A stretch of 64,000 bases of DNA. Source: Geopseudomonas sagittaria. GTDB lineage: Bacteria; Pseudomonadota; Gammaproteobacteria; Pseudomonadales; Pseudomonadaceae. A program made the position numbers and the translations under genes. The first letter of the stretch is position 1, and each line of letters opens with the position of its first letter. The notes under the pieces were generated by a model. That model worked only from the letters and a program-made list of their open reading frames with translations, made no database searches and had not been told where the DNA came from. The stretch is from contig NZ_FOXM01000006.1 of assembly GCF_900115715.1 (NCBI RefSeq), forward strand, positions 186,001 to 250,000, in the 5' to 3' direction. Below are positions 42,674-51,893 of the stretch, one piece after another.

Positions 42674-43501
42674 TCAGAAGCGCTCGTCGACCATCCGGAA
42701 CGGATAGGGCGCGGTCTGGTATTGGCCGACCTTGCGCTTGGGCAGCTTGATCTTCTCTGCCTGGGTGATGTCCCCGTAGGGAACGTGCTGCAGCAGGTGG
42801 CTGATGATGTTCAGGCGCACCCGGCGCTTCTCCTCGGAGCGCGCCACGTACCAAGGTGCCCATGAGGTGTCGGTGGCAGCGAACATCTCGTCGCGGGCGC
42901 GGGTGTAGTCGTCCCAGCGAGTGAACGACTTGAGGTCCATGGGCGACAGTTTCCAGATCTTGCGTCCGTCGTGGATGCGGTCGGCCAGGCGGCGCTCCTG
43001 CTCCTCGGCGCTGACCTCCAGCCAGTACTTGATGAGGATGATCCCGGACTCGATCATCATCTTCTCGAACAGCGGCACGATGTTGAGGAAGCGTTGCGCC
43101 TGCTCCTCGCTGCAGAAACCCATCACCCGTTCGACGCCGGCGCGGTTATACCAGCTGCGGTCGAAGATCACCACCTCGCCAGCTGCCGGCAGGTGCGCCA
43201 GGTAACGCTGCCCGTACATCTGGGTCTTTTCCCGGTCGCTGGGCGCCGGCAAAGCCACCACGCGGAATACCCGCGGACTGACCCGCTCGGTGAGTGCCTT
43301 GATCGTACCGCCCTTGCCGGCGCCGTCGCGGCCTTCGAAGACCACGCAGATCTTGAGGCCCTTGGCCACCACCCACTGCTGCAGCTTGACCAGCTCGACG
43401 TGCAGCCGCTTCAGCTCCTCGTCGTACTCCTTGCGGCCCAGCCTTTCCTGCTCTGCCGGCAGGCTCGCCGATTCTTTGTCTTTCTTCTTGCCCTTGGCCA
43501 T
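42674..43501 (-). CDS. ppk2: polyphosphate kinase 2 (PPK2)
   Basis: A 275-residue single-domain PPK2 that moves phosphate between polyphosphate and nucleoside di- or monophosphates. Walker A is FEGRDGAGKGG, the Walker B/lid region is VVIFDRSWYNRAGVERVMGF, and the conserved block SPMDLKSFTRWDDYTRARDEM lies further on. The ATG at 43501 has a GGAG site 8 bases before it; a GTG at 43510 is less likely. Length and motifs suit a class I enzyme (mainly NDP to NTP), but class is not certain without alignment. It converges with arcC, and being next to another ATP-yielding pathway may be coincidence. Confidence 0.92.
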   Translation of the reverse strand: MAKGKKKDKESASLPAEQERLGRKEYDEELKRLHVELVKLQQWVVAKGLKICVVFEGRDGAGKGGTIKALTERVSPRVFRVVALPAPSDREKTQMYGQRYLAHLPAAGEVVIFDRSWYNRAGVERVMGFCSEEQAQRFLNIVPLFEKMMIESGIILIKYWLEVSAEEQERRLADRIHDGRKIWKLSPMDLKSFTRWDDYTRARDEMFAATDTSWAPWYVARSEEKRRVRLNIISHLLQHVPYGDITQAEKIKLPKRKVGQYQTAPYPFRMVDERF

Positions 43502-43773
43502 TCGCTGCACTCCATCCAGGCACCCTGACTCCTTTAAACCTAGCTGACGAATCGCGACTTGCAGGCAGGCGACATCCAGTCACGACTGCCGATGACCACC
43601 GGGCGAGCAGGCCAATGGATGAGTTGCGGATTGCCCGTCACGTCGCGTGAGGACAAGCCACGCAAGGCAGAGCACGACAGCCTCGGCGCAGCAGTTGCTG
43701 GCGGGGCCTGTTCCCGGACGGGCAGTTGCCAAACCCGATGGGCCGCCGGGCAGCCCATCGAGCCTGAGGCAGG

Positions 43774-44271
43774 TCAGAGTACTGCCAGTGCCGCGGCGTA
43801 GTTCGGCTCGTCGGCGATCTCGGCAACCAGCTCGCTGTGCAGCACCTTGTCGTGCTCGTCCAGCACCACCACGGCGCGGGCGGCCAGGCCGACCAGCGGG
43901 CCTTCGGCGATGGCCACGCCATAGTCCTGGAGGAACTCGCGACCACGCATGGTGGACAGGTTGATCACGTTGTCCAGGCCTTCGGAGGCGCAGAAGCGCT
44001 TCTGGGCGAACGGCAGGTCGGCGGAAATGCACAGCACCACGGTGTTATCCAGGTTGCCCGCCTCGACGTTGAATGTGCGCACCGAGGTGGCGCAGGTCGG
44101 GGTGTCGATGCTGGGGAAGATGTTCAGCACCTTGCGGCGACCGGTGAAGTCGGCCAGGGTGTGCTCGGCCAGGTCAGTGCCCACTAGGTGGAAGGCCGGG
44201 GCCTGGCTGCCGACCTGCGGCAGGTTGCCGTCGACACGCACCGGGTTGCCTTTCAGGGTTACTTGACTCAT
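43774..44271 (-). CDS. tpx: thiol peroxidase Tpx
   Basis: A 165-residue atypical 2-Cys peroxiredoxin that reduces lipid and other hydroperoxides with thioredoxin. The peroxidatic Cys60 is in [14 protein letters not shown], and the resolving Cys94 is in KRFCASEG, matching the Cys61/Cys95 pair of E. coli Tpx. AAGGAG is found 7 bases before the ATG. The A+T-rich upstream region (44272-44340) is shared with divergent xthA and probably holds its promoter. The preceding 270 bases toward ppk2 hold no gene I can support. Confidence 0.96.
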   Translation of the reverse strand: MSQVTLKGNPVRVDGNLPQVGSQAPAFHLVGTDLAEHTLADFTGRRKVLNIFPSIDTPTCATSVRTFNVEAGNLDNTVVLCISADLPFAQKRFCASEGLDNVINLSTMRGREFLQDYGVAIAEGPLVGLAARAVVVLDEHDKVLHSELVAEIADEPNYAAALAVL

Positions 44272-44477
44272 TACCTATCTCCTTTTTTATCAATTAGTTA
44301 CACGCAAAACATGATGTATTGAGCAAGGATCATCATCCGACGCCTGCTGCTGGATAGCTCCGCCAGAAGCCTAGCATGGGCCAGAAGCGGCAAACCCATG
44401 CAGTTTGCACTGTTACTCCCAACCACGTGATCGGCTAGCATCGCGGCTTACCGTTCAAGTCACGGAACCATCGCAAC

Positions 44478-45290
44478 ATGAAACTTGTTTCCTTCAATAT
44501 CAATGGATTGCGCGCAAGACCTCATCAACTTGCCGAGCTGATCGAGCGGCACCAGCCGGATGTCATCGGCCTGCAGGAAACCAAGGTGGCTGACGAGCAG
44601 TTTCCCCAGGCCGACATCGAGGCGCTTGGCTACCACGTCGAGTACCACGGCCAGAAGGGTCACTACGGCGTCGCCCTGCTATCGCGCCAGGCACCGCAGA
44701 ATCTGCTCAAGGGCTTCCCGTGGGACGGCGAGGACTCGCAGCGCCGCTTCATCGGCGCCACCTTCACCGACGAGCGCGGCCAGCCGCTGCACGTATTCAA
44801 CGGCTACTTCCCGCAGGGGGAGAGCCGCAACCATGCGACCAAGTTCCCCGCCAAGACGCAGTTCTACGCCGACCTGCAGCGTCTGCTCGAGGAGCAGTTC
44901 AGCCCCGAACAGGCCGTTGTGGTGATGGGTGACTTCAACATCTCTCCGCAAGACATTGATATTGGTATAGGTGCGGAGAACGCCAAGCGCTGGCTGCGCA
45001 GCGGCAAGTGCAGCTTCCTCCCCGAAGAGCGCGAGTGGATGGCCCGCCTGCACGCCTGGGGCCTGGTCGACAGCTTCCGCCAGTTGCACCCCGAGGTTTG
45101 CGACCGCTTCAGCTGGTTCGACTACCGCAGTCGCGGTTTCGAGGACCAGCCCAAGCGCGGCCTGCGCATCGACCTGATCATGACCTCCAGCGGCCTCACC
45201 CCCCGTCTGCAGGCGGCGGGCATCGACTACGAGCTGCGCGGCATGGACAAGCCTTCCGACCACGCACCGATATGGCTTGAGCTAGCGTGA
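44478..45290 (+). CDS. xthA: exodeoxyribonuclease III XthA
   Basis: A 270-residue Mg-dependent AP endonuclease/3'-5' exonuclease of the EEP fold. Visible active-site blocks are [15 protein letters not shown] with the metal-binding Glu, [23 protein letters not shown] and the catalytic DHAPIW at the C-terminus. Its role is base excision repair and removal of blocked 3' ends. It is divergent from tpx, so two oxidative-damage functions share an upstream region of about 200 bases. Length agrees with E. coli XthA (268). Confidence 0.96.
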   Translation: MKLVSFNINGLRARPHQLAELIERHQPDVIGLQETKVADEQFPQADIEALGYHVEYHGQKGHYGVALLSRQAPQNLLKGFPWDGEDSQRRFIGATFTDERGQPLHVFNGYFPQGESRNHATKFPAKTQFYADLQRLLEEQFSPEQAVVVMGDFNISPQDIDIGIGAENAKRWLRSGKCSFLPEEREWMARLHAWGLVDSFRQLHPEVCDRFSWFDYRSRGFEDQPKRGLRIDLIMTSSGLTPRLQAAGIDYELRGMDKPSDHAPIWLELA

Positions 45291-45315
45291 ACCAGCTCAC
45301 GCTTTTACGGCGGAT

Positions 45316-45348
45316 CTGTAACAGAACGGTCATCGCACTGACTTAATC
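45316..45348 (+). promoter_or_regulatory. Pho box (PhoB) promoter
   Basis: Three 7-base units repeat every 11 bases: CTGTAAC (45316), CGGTCAT (45327) and CTGACTT (45338), compared with the consensus CTGTCAT. A -10-like TTAATC (45343-45348) starts 10 bases after the second unit, the standard spacing of PhoB-dependent promoters. It precedes the PstS-like gene by 44 bases. Confidence 0.75.
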
Positions 45349-45391
45349 TGCGCGGCAACTTCAAACCTGACCAACAAGGTTGCCTGCCGCC

Positions 45392-46759
45392 ATGCTGCGC
45401 CCCCTCCGCCGTGTTCCCTTCACTGCCCGCCTGCTGTTCGGCGGGCTGCTGGCCATTGCCACGCCGCTCGGCAGCTTTGCTGCCCTGCCCCTGCCCGCCG
45501 ACGGCAAGCCGGCCCTGCGCCTGCAGGGCTCCAACACCATCGGTGCCAAGCTGGGGCCGGCGCTGGTCGGCGGCATGCTGGAGAAGGAAGGCTTTGCCAA
45601 TGTGCGTATCGAGGACAGCGGCGAGAACGAGCAGCGCATCACCGCGCGTGATGACCAGGGGCGCCTGGTCAACATCGCCGTCGCCGCCCACGGCTCGGGC
45701 ACCGGCTTCGTCGCCCTCGGCGACAACAGCGCCGAGCTGGCCGCCTCCTCGCGCCCGATCAAGGATAGCGAAGCCGCCAGCCTGGCTCGCCTCGGTGACC
45801 TGAGGAGCCCCGAAGGCGAACAGGTGATCGCCATCGACGGTCTGGCGGTGATCCTGCACCCCAGCAACCCGCTGACGGCGCTGTCGGTCGCACAGCTGGC
45901 CCAGGTATTCGCCGGCGAGGTAAAGACCTGGGAGGAGCTGGGCGGTCGCGGTGGCGCGATCAACCTGTATGCCCGCGACGACAACTCCGGCACCTGGGAT
46001 ACCTTCAAGGAGCTGGTGCTGAGCAGCCAGGGCAAGAGCCTGGCCGCGACGGCCAAGCGCTTCGAATCGAGCACCCTGCTGTCCGACTCGGTCAGCAAGG
46101 ACCCGCAGGGCATCGGCTTCATCGGCCTGCCCTACATCCGCCAGGCCAAGGCGCTGGCGGTCAGCACCGGCGACTCGCAACCGATGCTGCCGACTACCGA
46201 GCTGGTGGCCACCGAGGACTACCCGCTGTCGCGCCGCCTGTTCCTGTACATGAAGCCGGGCGAAGGCAATCCCTGGGCCCAGCAGCTGGTGCGCTTCGCC
46301 CACAGCCCGCGTGGCCAGGAAATCGTCGCGCAGACCGGCTTCATCGCCCAAACCGTGAAGGCCATGAAGGTCGACGCCCATGGCGAGATGCCGGACAGCT
46401 ACAGCGCACTGGTGAACAACGCCCAGCGCCTGGCGGTCAACTTCCGCTTCGCCGAAGGCAGCTCCGAACTCGACAACAAGGCCCTGCGCGACGTGCGGCG
46501 GGTCCTGGGCTACCTGCGCGCGAACAACAAGATGATGAGCCAGGTCGTGCTGGTCGGCTTCGGCGATCCCAAGCACGACGACCGCGACCGCGCCCTGCTG
46601 CTGTCCAAGCTGCGCGCCATGGCGGTACAGCGCGAGCTGGTCAAGGGTGGCGTGCTGGTCCGTGAAATCAGCGGCCTGGGCGATGCCCTGCCGGTAGCCT
46701 CCAACGACAGCGAGGACGGCCGGCGCAAGAACCGTCGCGTGGAAGTCTGGGTCTACTGA
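45392..46759 (+). CDS. PstS-like phosphate-binding protein fused to an OmpA-type domain
   Basis: A 455-residue exported protein. The signal peptide ends near PLGSFAALP. The first 320 residues form a PstS-like binding domain with LQGSNTIGAKLGPAL, ASSRPIKDSE and YARDDNSGTWDTFKELV. The last 120 residues form an OmpA-like peptidoglycan-binding domain with NFRFAEGSSELDNKALRDV and NRRVEVWVY. The protein could bind phosphate in the periplasm while held to the cell wall. No pstCAB is near. A Pho-box promoter stands upstream, which supports a phosphate-starvation role. The ATG at 45392 is preferred to an in-frame TTG at 45380. Confidence 0.88.
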   Translation: MLRPLRRVPFTARLLFGGLLAIATPLGSFAALPLPADGKPALRLQGSNTIGAKLGPALVGGMLEKEGFANVRIEDSGENEQRITARDDQGRLVNIAVAAHGSGTGFVALGDNSAELAASSRPIKDSEAASLARLGDLRSPEGEQVIAIDGLAVILHPSNPLTALSVAQLAQVFAGEVKTWEELGGRGGAINLYARDDNSGTWDTFKELVLSSQGKSLAATAKRFESSTLLSDSVSKDPQGIGFIGLPYIRQAKALAVSTGDSQPMLPTTELVATEDYPLSRRLFLYMKPGEGNPWAQQLVRFAHSPRGQEIVAQTGFIAQTVKAMKVDAHGEMPDSYSALVNNAQRLAVNFRFAEGSSELDNKALRDVRRVLGYLRANNKMMSQVVLVGFGDPKHDDRDRALLLSKLRAMAVQRELVKGGVLVREISGLGDALPVASNDSEDGRRKNRRVEVWVY

Positions 46760-46778
46760 TCCGCCTTCCTGAAATGAC

Positions 46779-46814
46779 AAAGGCCGCTGCCGCCCACGGA
46801 CGCAGCGGCCTTTT
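46779..46814 (+). terminator. rho-independent terminator after the PstS-OmpA gene
   Basis: AAAGGCCGCTGC (46779-46790) pairs with GCAGCGGCCTTT (46802-46813) around an 11-base loop, with a T tract at the end. It starts 20 bases after the stop codon. Confidence 0.85.
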
Positions 46815-46897
46815 AGTTAGTCGCCGAGCGGACATGACCGGCCGTGGCTCGCGCGCTAAACTGCGCGCCCTTCGCCATCCACTCGAGGAGTCCGCCG

Positions 46898-47176
46898 ATG
46901 CCCATCGCCATGGCCCGCCACATCCTGGTCAAGACCGCCGCCGAAGCCGAGCAGCTCAAGGCGCGCCTGGCCAAGGGTGAGGATTTCGCCACCCTGGCAC
47001 GGCGGCACTCGTTCTGCCCCTCGCGCAAGCGCGGCGGCGATCTCGGCGAGATCCGCCCGGGGCAGATGGTCAAGCCGTTCGAGAACGTGGTGTTCCGCAA
47101 GCCGCTGCACCAGGTGCAGGGCCCGCTGAAGACCCAGTTCGGCTGGCATCTGGTGCTGGTCTACCTGCGCAGCTGA
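46898..47176 (+). CDS. ppiC: parvulin-type peptidyl-prolyl isomerase PpiC
   Basis: A 92-residue stand-alone parvulin with no signal peptide, so it is cytoplasmic like E. coli PpiC (93 residues). The domain is complete: ARHILVKTAAEAEQ, FATLARRHSFCPS, RGGDLGEI and the terminal FGWHLVLV. It speeds prolyl cis-trans changes during folding. The ATG at 46898 has a GAGGAG site 7 bases upstream. Its partner clients are unknown. Confidence 0.94.
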   Translation: MPIAMARHILVKTAAEAEQLKARLAKGEDFATLARRHSFCPSRKRGGDLGEIRPGQMVKPFENVVFRKPLHQVQGPLKTQFGWHLVLVYLRS

Positions 47177-47178
47177 AA

Positions 47179-47220
47179 CAGCAATGCCGGCGTCGACTCG
47201 CGTCCATGCCGGCATTGCTG
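47179..47220. terminator. hairpin between convergent ppiC and the PilU-like gene
   Basis: CAGCAATGCCGGC (47179-47191) and GCCGGCATTGCTG (47208-47220) form a perfect 13-bp stem with a 16-base loop. There is no T tract on either side; it likely serves both converging genes. Confidence 0.55.
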
Positions 47221-47259
47221 GTGGTGCGGGTGCCGTCATCGGGACGGCGCTGGGAGGGG

Positions 47260-48408
47260 TCAGACGAAGGGCTGTTCCTCTTCCTCGTCCATGGTCGGCT
47301 CCAGGCTCCAGGTCGAGGTATCGTCGGGCTTGGCCTGACCGCCCTCGCCCTCGCGGTGCAGCTTGAGCTTGAGACGCACGTTGTTCGCCGAGTCGGCGTT
47401 TTTCACCGCTTCCTCTTCGCTGATCGCGCCCTCGTTGACCAGATCGATCAGCGCCTGATCGAAGGTCTGCATGCCCAGCGGCCGCGACTTCTCCATGACC
47501 TCCTTGATCAGGTTGAAATCGCCGCGCTTGATCAGGTCGCGGATGGTCGCGGTGCCCATGAGGATCTCCACCGCGGCGCGGCGCTTGCCGTCGACGGTCT
47601 TCACCAGACGCTGGGAGACGAACGCCTTGAGGTTGTTGCCGAGGTCGTTGAGCAGCTGCGGGCGACGTTCCTCGGGGAAGAAGTTGATGATCCGGTCCAG
47701 CGCCTGGTTGGCGTTGTTGGCGTGCAGGGTGGAGATCGCCAGGTGGCCGGTTTCCGAGAACGCCAGGGCGTGCTCCATGGTCTCGCGGTCGCGGATCTCG
47801 CCGATCAGGATGACATCCGGCGCCTGGCGCAGGGTGTTCTTCAGCGCCGCCTGGAAGCTGCGGGTGTCCACGCCAACCTCGCGCTGGTTGATGATCGACT
47901 TCTTGTGCTTGTGCACGTACTCCACCGGGTCCTCGATGGTGATGATGTGACCACTGTGGTTGCGGTTGCGGTGGTCGATCAGTGCCGCCAGCGAGGTCGA
48001 CTTGCCCGAACCGGTACCGCCGACGAACAGCACCAGGCCGCGTTTCTCGAGGATCACGTCGAGCAGCACCGGCGGCAGCTTGAGGTCCTCGAAGCGCGGG
48101 ATGTCCAGCTTGATGTTGCGCGCGACGATGGACACCTCGTTGCGCTGCTTGAAGATGTTGATCCGGAAACGGCCGATGTTGGGCAGCGAGATCGCCAGGT
48201 TCATCTCCAGCTCGCGCTCGAAGTCGACCTTCTGTTCGGCATCCATCACCTCGGCGGCGATCTTCGCCACGTCGCCCGGCGCCAGCGGCTCCTTGCTCAG
48301 CGCACGCAGCACACCGTTGAACTTGGCGCAGGGCGGCGCACCGGTCGAAAGATAAAGGTCGGATCCATCCTGGCTGGCCAGGATGCGCAGCATTTCCGTG
48401 ATGTTCAT
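47260..48408 (-). CDS. PilT/PilU-family type IV pilus retraction ATPase
   Basis: A 382-residue hexameric secretion ATPase starting MNITEMLRILASQDGSDLYL. Walker A is GGTGSGKST, the Asp box and Walker B are IITIEDPVEYVHKHK and VILIGEIRDRETM, and the His box is HLAISTLHANNANQALDRI. The acidic tail (EPTMDEEEEQPFV) is characteristic of PilU-like proteins. It powers or assists pilus depolymerisation. It stands alone, unlike the pilT-pilU pair of P. aeruginosa, so it may be an additional family member. No strong Shine-Dalgarno site is seen before the chosen ATG; other in-frame ATGs upstream (such as 48456) lack one too. Confidence 0.88.
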   Translation of the reverse strand: MNITEMLRILASQDGSDLYLSTGAPPCAKFNGVLRALSKEPLAPGDVAKIAAEVMDAEQKVDFERELEMNLAISLPNIGRFRINIFKQRNEVSIVARNIKLDIPRFEDLKLPPVLLDVILEKRGLVLFVGGTGSGKSTSLAALIDHRNRNHSGHIITIEDPVEYVHKHKKSIINQREVGVDTRSFQAALKNTLRQAPDVILIGEIRDRETMEHALAFSETGHLAISTLHANNANQALDRIINFFPEERRPQLLNDLGNNLKAFVSQRLVKTVDGKRRAAVEILMGTATIRDLIKRGDFNLIKEVMEKSRPLGMQTFDQALIDLVNEGAISEEEAVKNADSANNVRLKLKLHREGEGGQAKPDDTSTWSLEPTMDEEEEQPFV

Positions 48409-48588
48409 CGAGATAAACGCCGTAACAGGTTGATCTGAAAGACCATCATTCTGCATCAAGCACGGCGTGACGCCCATCACGGTTATCAGGATTGAGAAAC
48501 CGTCGATCCTTTGGGCTGCCGCCGCTGCCGCAAAGCGCTACAATTGCGCCTTTTTTGCGCATCAGCGCGCTCCTTCCGGGACAGATTT

Positions 48589-50178
48589 GTGATTTCCACC
48601 GCCAATATCACCATGCAGTTCGGGGCCAAGCCCCTGTTTGAAAACGTCTCCGTCAAGTTCAACAACGGCAACCGCTACGGCCTGATCGGCGCCAATGGCT
48701 GCGGCAAGTCGACCTTCATGAAGATCCTCGGCGGCGACCTCGAGCCGTCTGGCGGCCAGGTGATGCTCGACGCCAACACCCGCCTGGGCAAGCTGCGCCA
48801 GGACCAGTTCGCCTACGAAGACTTCAACGTGATCGACACCGTGATCATGGGTCACGAAGAACTGTGGAAGGTGAAGGCCGAGCGCGACCGCATCTACTCG
48901 CTGCCGGAAATGAGTGAGGAAGACGGCATGGCCGTGGCCGAGCTGGAGACCGAGTTCGCCGAGATGGACGGCTACACCGCCGAATCGCGCGCCGGCGAGC
49001 TGCTGCTCGGCCTGGGCATCCCGCTGGCCCAGCACTTCGGCCCGATGAGCGAAGTCGCCCCCGGCTGGAAGCTGCGCGTGCTGCTGGCCCAGGCGCTGTT
49101 CTCCAACCCGGACGTGCTGCTGCTGGACGAGCCGACCAACCACCTGGACATCAACACCATCCGCTGGCTGGAAAACATCCTCACGGCGCGTAACAGCACC
49201 ATGATCATCATTTCCCACGACCGCCACTTCCTCAACAGCGTGTGCACCCACATGGCGGACCTGGACTACGGCGAGCTGCGCCTGTTCCCGGGCAACTACG
49301 ACGAGTACATGACCGCCGCGACCCAGTCGCGCGAGCAGCTGCTGGCCGACAACGCCAAGAAGAAGGCGCAGATCGCCGAGCTGCAGACCTTCGTCAGCCG
49401 CTTCTCGGCCAACGCCTCCAAGGCCAAGCAGGCCACCTCGCGCGCCAAGCAGATCGACAAGATCCAGCTGGCCGAGGTCAAGCCGTCCAGCCGGGTCAGC
49501 CCGTTCATCCGCTTCGAGCAGACCAAGAAGCTGCACCGCAATGCGGTGACCGTCGAGAACATGTCCAAGGGCTTCGATGGCAAGACGCTGTTCAAGAACT
49601 TCGGCTTCACCGTGGAAGCCGGCGAGCGCCTGGCCATCATCGGCCCCAACGGCATCGGCAAGACCACCCTGCTGCGCACCCTGGTCGGCGAACTGTTCCC
49701 GGACAACGGCTCGGTGAAATGGACCGAGAGCGCCGAGCTGGGCTACTACGCCCAGGATCACGCTTCCGACTTCGAAAACGACATGACCCTGTTCGACTGG
49801 ATGGGTCAGTGGACCCAGGGTGGCGAGCAGCTGGTACGCGGCACCCTCGGCCGCATGCTGTTCAGCAACGACGAGATCCTCAAGTCGGTCAAGGTCATCT
49901 CCGGTGGCGAGCAGGGGCGCATGCTGTTCGGCAAGCTGATCCTGCAGAAGCCCAACGTACTGGTGATGGACGAACCGACCAACCACCTGGACATGGAGTC
50001 GATCGAGGCGCTCAACCTGGCGCTGGAGAACTACCCGGGCACGCTGATCTTCGTCAGCCACGACCGCGAGTTCGTCAGCTCCCTGGCCACCCGCATCATC
50101 GAGCTGTCGGAAAATGGTGTGATCGACTTCAGCGGCACCTACGACGACTACCTGCGCAGCCAGGGCGTGCTGGTCTGA
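48589..50178 (+). CDS. ybiT: ABC-F family ATPase YbiT
   Basis: A 529-residue cytosolic protein with two ABC cassettes and no TM domain. It starts at a GTG ([12 protein letters not shown]), matching the N-terminus and length of E. coli YbiT (530). Walker A motifs are GANGCGKST and GPNGIGKTT, Walker B motifs lie in [11 protein letters not shown] and [10 protein letters not shown], and the linker between cassettes contains [25 protein letters not shown] proteins act on ribosomes to release stalled or poorly translating complexes. A GC-only hairpin follows the stop (50198-50220). Confidence 0.93.
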   Translation: MISTANITMQFGAKPLFENVSVKFNNGNRYGLIGANGCGKSTFMKILGGDLEPSGGQVMLDANTRLGKLRQDQFAYEDFNVIDTVIMGHEELWKVKAERDRIYSLPEMSEEDGMAVAELETEFAEMDGYTAESRAGELLLGLGIPLAQHFGPMSEVAPGWKLRVLLAQALFSNPDVLLLDEPTNHLDINTIRWLENILTARNSTMIIISHDRHFLNSVCTHMADLDYGELRLFPGNYDEYMTAATQSREQLLADNAKKKAQIAELQTFVSRFSANASKAKQATSRAKQIDKIQLAEVKPSSRVSPFIRFEQTKKLHRNAVTVENMSKGFDGKTLFKNFGFTVEAGERLAIIGPNGIGKTTLLRTLVGELFPDNGSVKWTESAELGYYAQDHASDFENDMTLFDWMGQWTQGGEQLVRGTLGRMLFSNDEILKSVKVISGGEQGRMLFGKLILQKPNVLVMDEPTNHLDMESIEALNLALENYPGTLIFVSHDREFVSSLATRIIELSENGVIDFSGTYDDYLRSQGVLV

Positions 50179-50197
50179 CGTGCTGACCTGAAGTGCC

Positions 50198-50220
50198 CAG
50201 CCGGCCGCAAGGGCCGGCTG
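50198..50220. terminator. GC hairpin after ybiT
   Basis: CAGCCGGCC (50198-50206) pairs with GGCCGGCTG (50212-50220) over a 5-base loop. There is no T tract, so termination may need Rho. Confidence 0.5.
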
Positions 50221-50228
50221 ATTGGCTG

Positions 50229-50254
50229 AGGAGCGGGCCCCACCCGCTCCTACA
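50229..50254. repeat. REP-like hairpin
   Basis: GGAGCGGG and CCCGCTCC flank a 5-base centre, followed by TACAG; on the minus strand it reads TGTAGGAGCGGG, the typical start of Pseudomonas REP elements. It overlaps the stop codon of the DUF1294 gene. Confidence 0.6.
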
Positions 50255-50699
50255 GCAATCCTGCCAACGGCGCCAGCATCTGGCGAACGAACCTCCCGCC
50301 CAGCAGCAGCCAGTCAACCCAGAACGCCTGGTGCAGCGCGACAATCCCCCAGAACACCAGCTGATACGAGACCTTGCGGGTCTTGTGCCGCAACACCTGC
50401 TGCGCCAGCAGCGCGCCCGGCCAGCCGCCGAGCAGCTCGACGGCGTGCAGGGTGTTTTCCGGCGTGCGCCATTGCCCCTGGCGGGCACTGCGCTTGTCGT
50501 GCCAGTACAGCGCCAGGATCAGCAGACTGGCCCCGCCATAGGCCAGCAAGGCCCACGGCTGCGCCAGATCCAGCAGCAGCCGCAACGCCCCACCCAGCGG
50601 CAGCACGCACAAGGCCAGGAAGGTCGCCACCTTGAGCGGCCACTCCCCGCGTCTGTCCTGCTCCCGCTTGCGCCCTGCGGGCGTGGCTCTGGCCTTCAT
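50250..50699 (-). CDS. DUF1294 membrane protein
   Basis: A 149-residue protein with about four hydrophobic segments. A Lys/Arg-rich N-terminus ([19 protein letters not shown]) precedes the first one at about 22-42. The DUF1294 signature is RTPENTLHAVELLGGWPGAL followed by LRHKTRKVSYQLVFWGIVALH. Some family members carry an N-terminal cold-shock domain; this one does not. The function is unknown. Its ATG overlaps the uppP stop by one base (TGATG), so it is translated together with uppP. Confidence 0.82.
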   Translation of the reverse strand: MKARATPAGRKREQDRRGEWPLKVATFLALCVLPLGGALRLLLDLAQPWALLAYGGASLLILALYWHDKRSARQGQWRTPENTLHAVELLGGWPGALLAQQVLRHKTRKVSYQLVFWGIVALHQAFWVDWLLLGGRFVRQMLAPLAGLL

Positions 50700-51532
50700 C
50701 AGCCCTGCGCCGTGCTCCAGTCGATCATGCCCAGCTGCCAGGTGGCGAGGATCAGCAGGCCGAAACCGATGCGATACCAGGCGAACACCGCGTAGCTGTG
50801 GTTGGCGATGAACTTGAGCAGCGCGCGCACGGCGAGCATGGCGAAGACGAACGAGGTGACGAAGCCCACGGCGAACACCGGCAGATCGCCGCCGCCCTCG
50901 AACAGCGCACGGTGCTTGTAGCCGGAGTACACGGCGGCACCGACCATGGTCGGCATGGCCAGGAAGAACGAGAACTCGGTGGCCGCCTTGCGCGACAGGC
51001 CGAACAGCAGGCCGCCGATGATGGTCGAGGCCGAGCGCGAGGTGCCGGGGATCATCGCCAGACACTGCGCAAAACCGATCTTCAGCGCGTGCTTCCAGCT
51101 CATGTCGTCCACCGCCTCCACCTCGATGGTGTGCTGGCGCTTCTCGGCCCAGAGCATGACCACACCACCGATCACCAGCGCACTGGCCACGGTGATCGGG
51201 TTGAACAGCCAGTGCTCGATCAGGTCGGCGAAGGCCACGCCAAGAATCACCGCCGGGAAGAAGGCCACCAGCAGGTTGATGGTGAAACGCTGCGCCTGAC
51301 GCTCGCGCGGCAGCCCCAGCACCACGTCGATGATGCGCTGGCGGAACTCCCACATCACCGCCATGATCGCCGCCAGCTGGATGATGATGTTGAACGCCTT
51401 GGCGCGGTCGCCACCGAAGCCGATCAGGTCGGCGACGATGATCTGGTGACCGGTGCTGGAGATCGGCAGGAACTCGGTCAGCCCCTCGACGATACCCAGG
51501 ATCAGCGCCTGAATGGCGGTCCAGAACTCCAT
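50699..51532 (-). CDS. uppP: undecaprenyl-diphosphatase UppP (BacA)
   Basis: A 277-residue inner membrane enzyme that recycles undecaprenyl diphosphate to the monophosphate carrier for peptidoglycan and other wall polymers; extra copies give bacitracin resistance. The signatures [14 protein letters not shown] near the N-terminus and [10 protein letters not shown] in the middle form the active site, among about 8 TM segments. The ATG at 51532 has GGGGAG 7 bases before it. A DUF1294 gene follows with a one-base overlap. Confidence 0.95.
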   Translation of the reverse strand: MEFWTAIQALILGIVEGLTEFLPISSTGHQIIVADLIGFGGDRAKAFNIIIQLAAIMAVMWEFRQRIIDVVLGLPRERQAQRFTINLLVAFFPAVILGVAFADLIEHWLFNPITVASALVIGGVVMLWAEKRQHTIEVEAVDDMSWKHALKIGFAQCLAMIPGTSRSASTIIGGLLFGLSRKAATEFSFFLAMPTMVGAAVYSGYKHRALFEGGGDLPVFAVGFVTSFVFAMLAVRALLKFIANHSYAVFAWYRIGFGLLILATWQLGMIDWSTAQG

Positions 51533-51893
51533 GCAAAAACTCCCCGTCACGCGCCTGTCGCGCGCTGTTCCATGAATTGATGAATGCCGAGCGGAGCAGT
51601 TCCAGCGGAGTACTGCGCGGCGGCCGGGCGGCATCCTACCAGAGCCGGCCACCTGGCTGCAGGTCCTGCGCCAAAGCGTGTTGACCGGGATCAGGGCGAT
51701 CCGTCAATCTGCCCGCGCGCGCGCAGATGACCGACTTTGCTCGCAAATTTGTGCGACACGACTGGTGAGTTGTCATGTTCTTTACGCATACTGCGGCAAT
51801 TGTCCGTTGTCGCCTGCCCATGGAAGGGTCGAGAGCCCGCAGCCAACTCGCCTGCGGCCGACAACCACCCCCACCCTGTACGGCGCCGTCGCA
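51533..51893. other. intergenic region between uppP and an unrecognised gene
   Basis: These 361 bases separate divergent genes. I find no gene with family support. The A+T-richer stretch at about 51738-51800 is the likely place for the rightward promoter, but I cannot assign boxes with confidence. Confidence 0.35.

Noticed and set aside
43511..43773. Short open frames between ppk2 and tpx
   Set aside because: They have no ribosome binding site, no family likeness and overlap one another on both strands.
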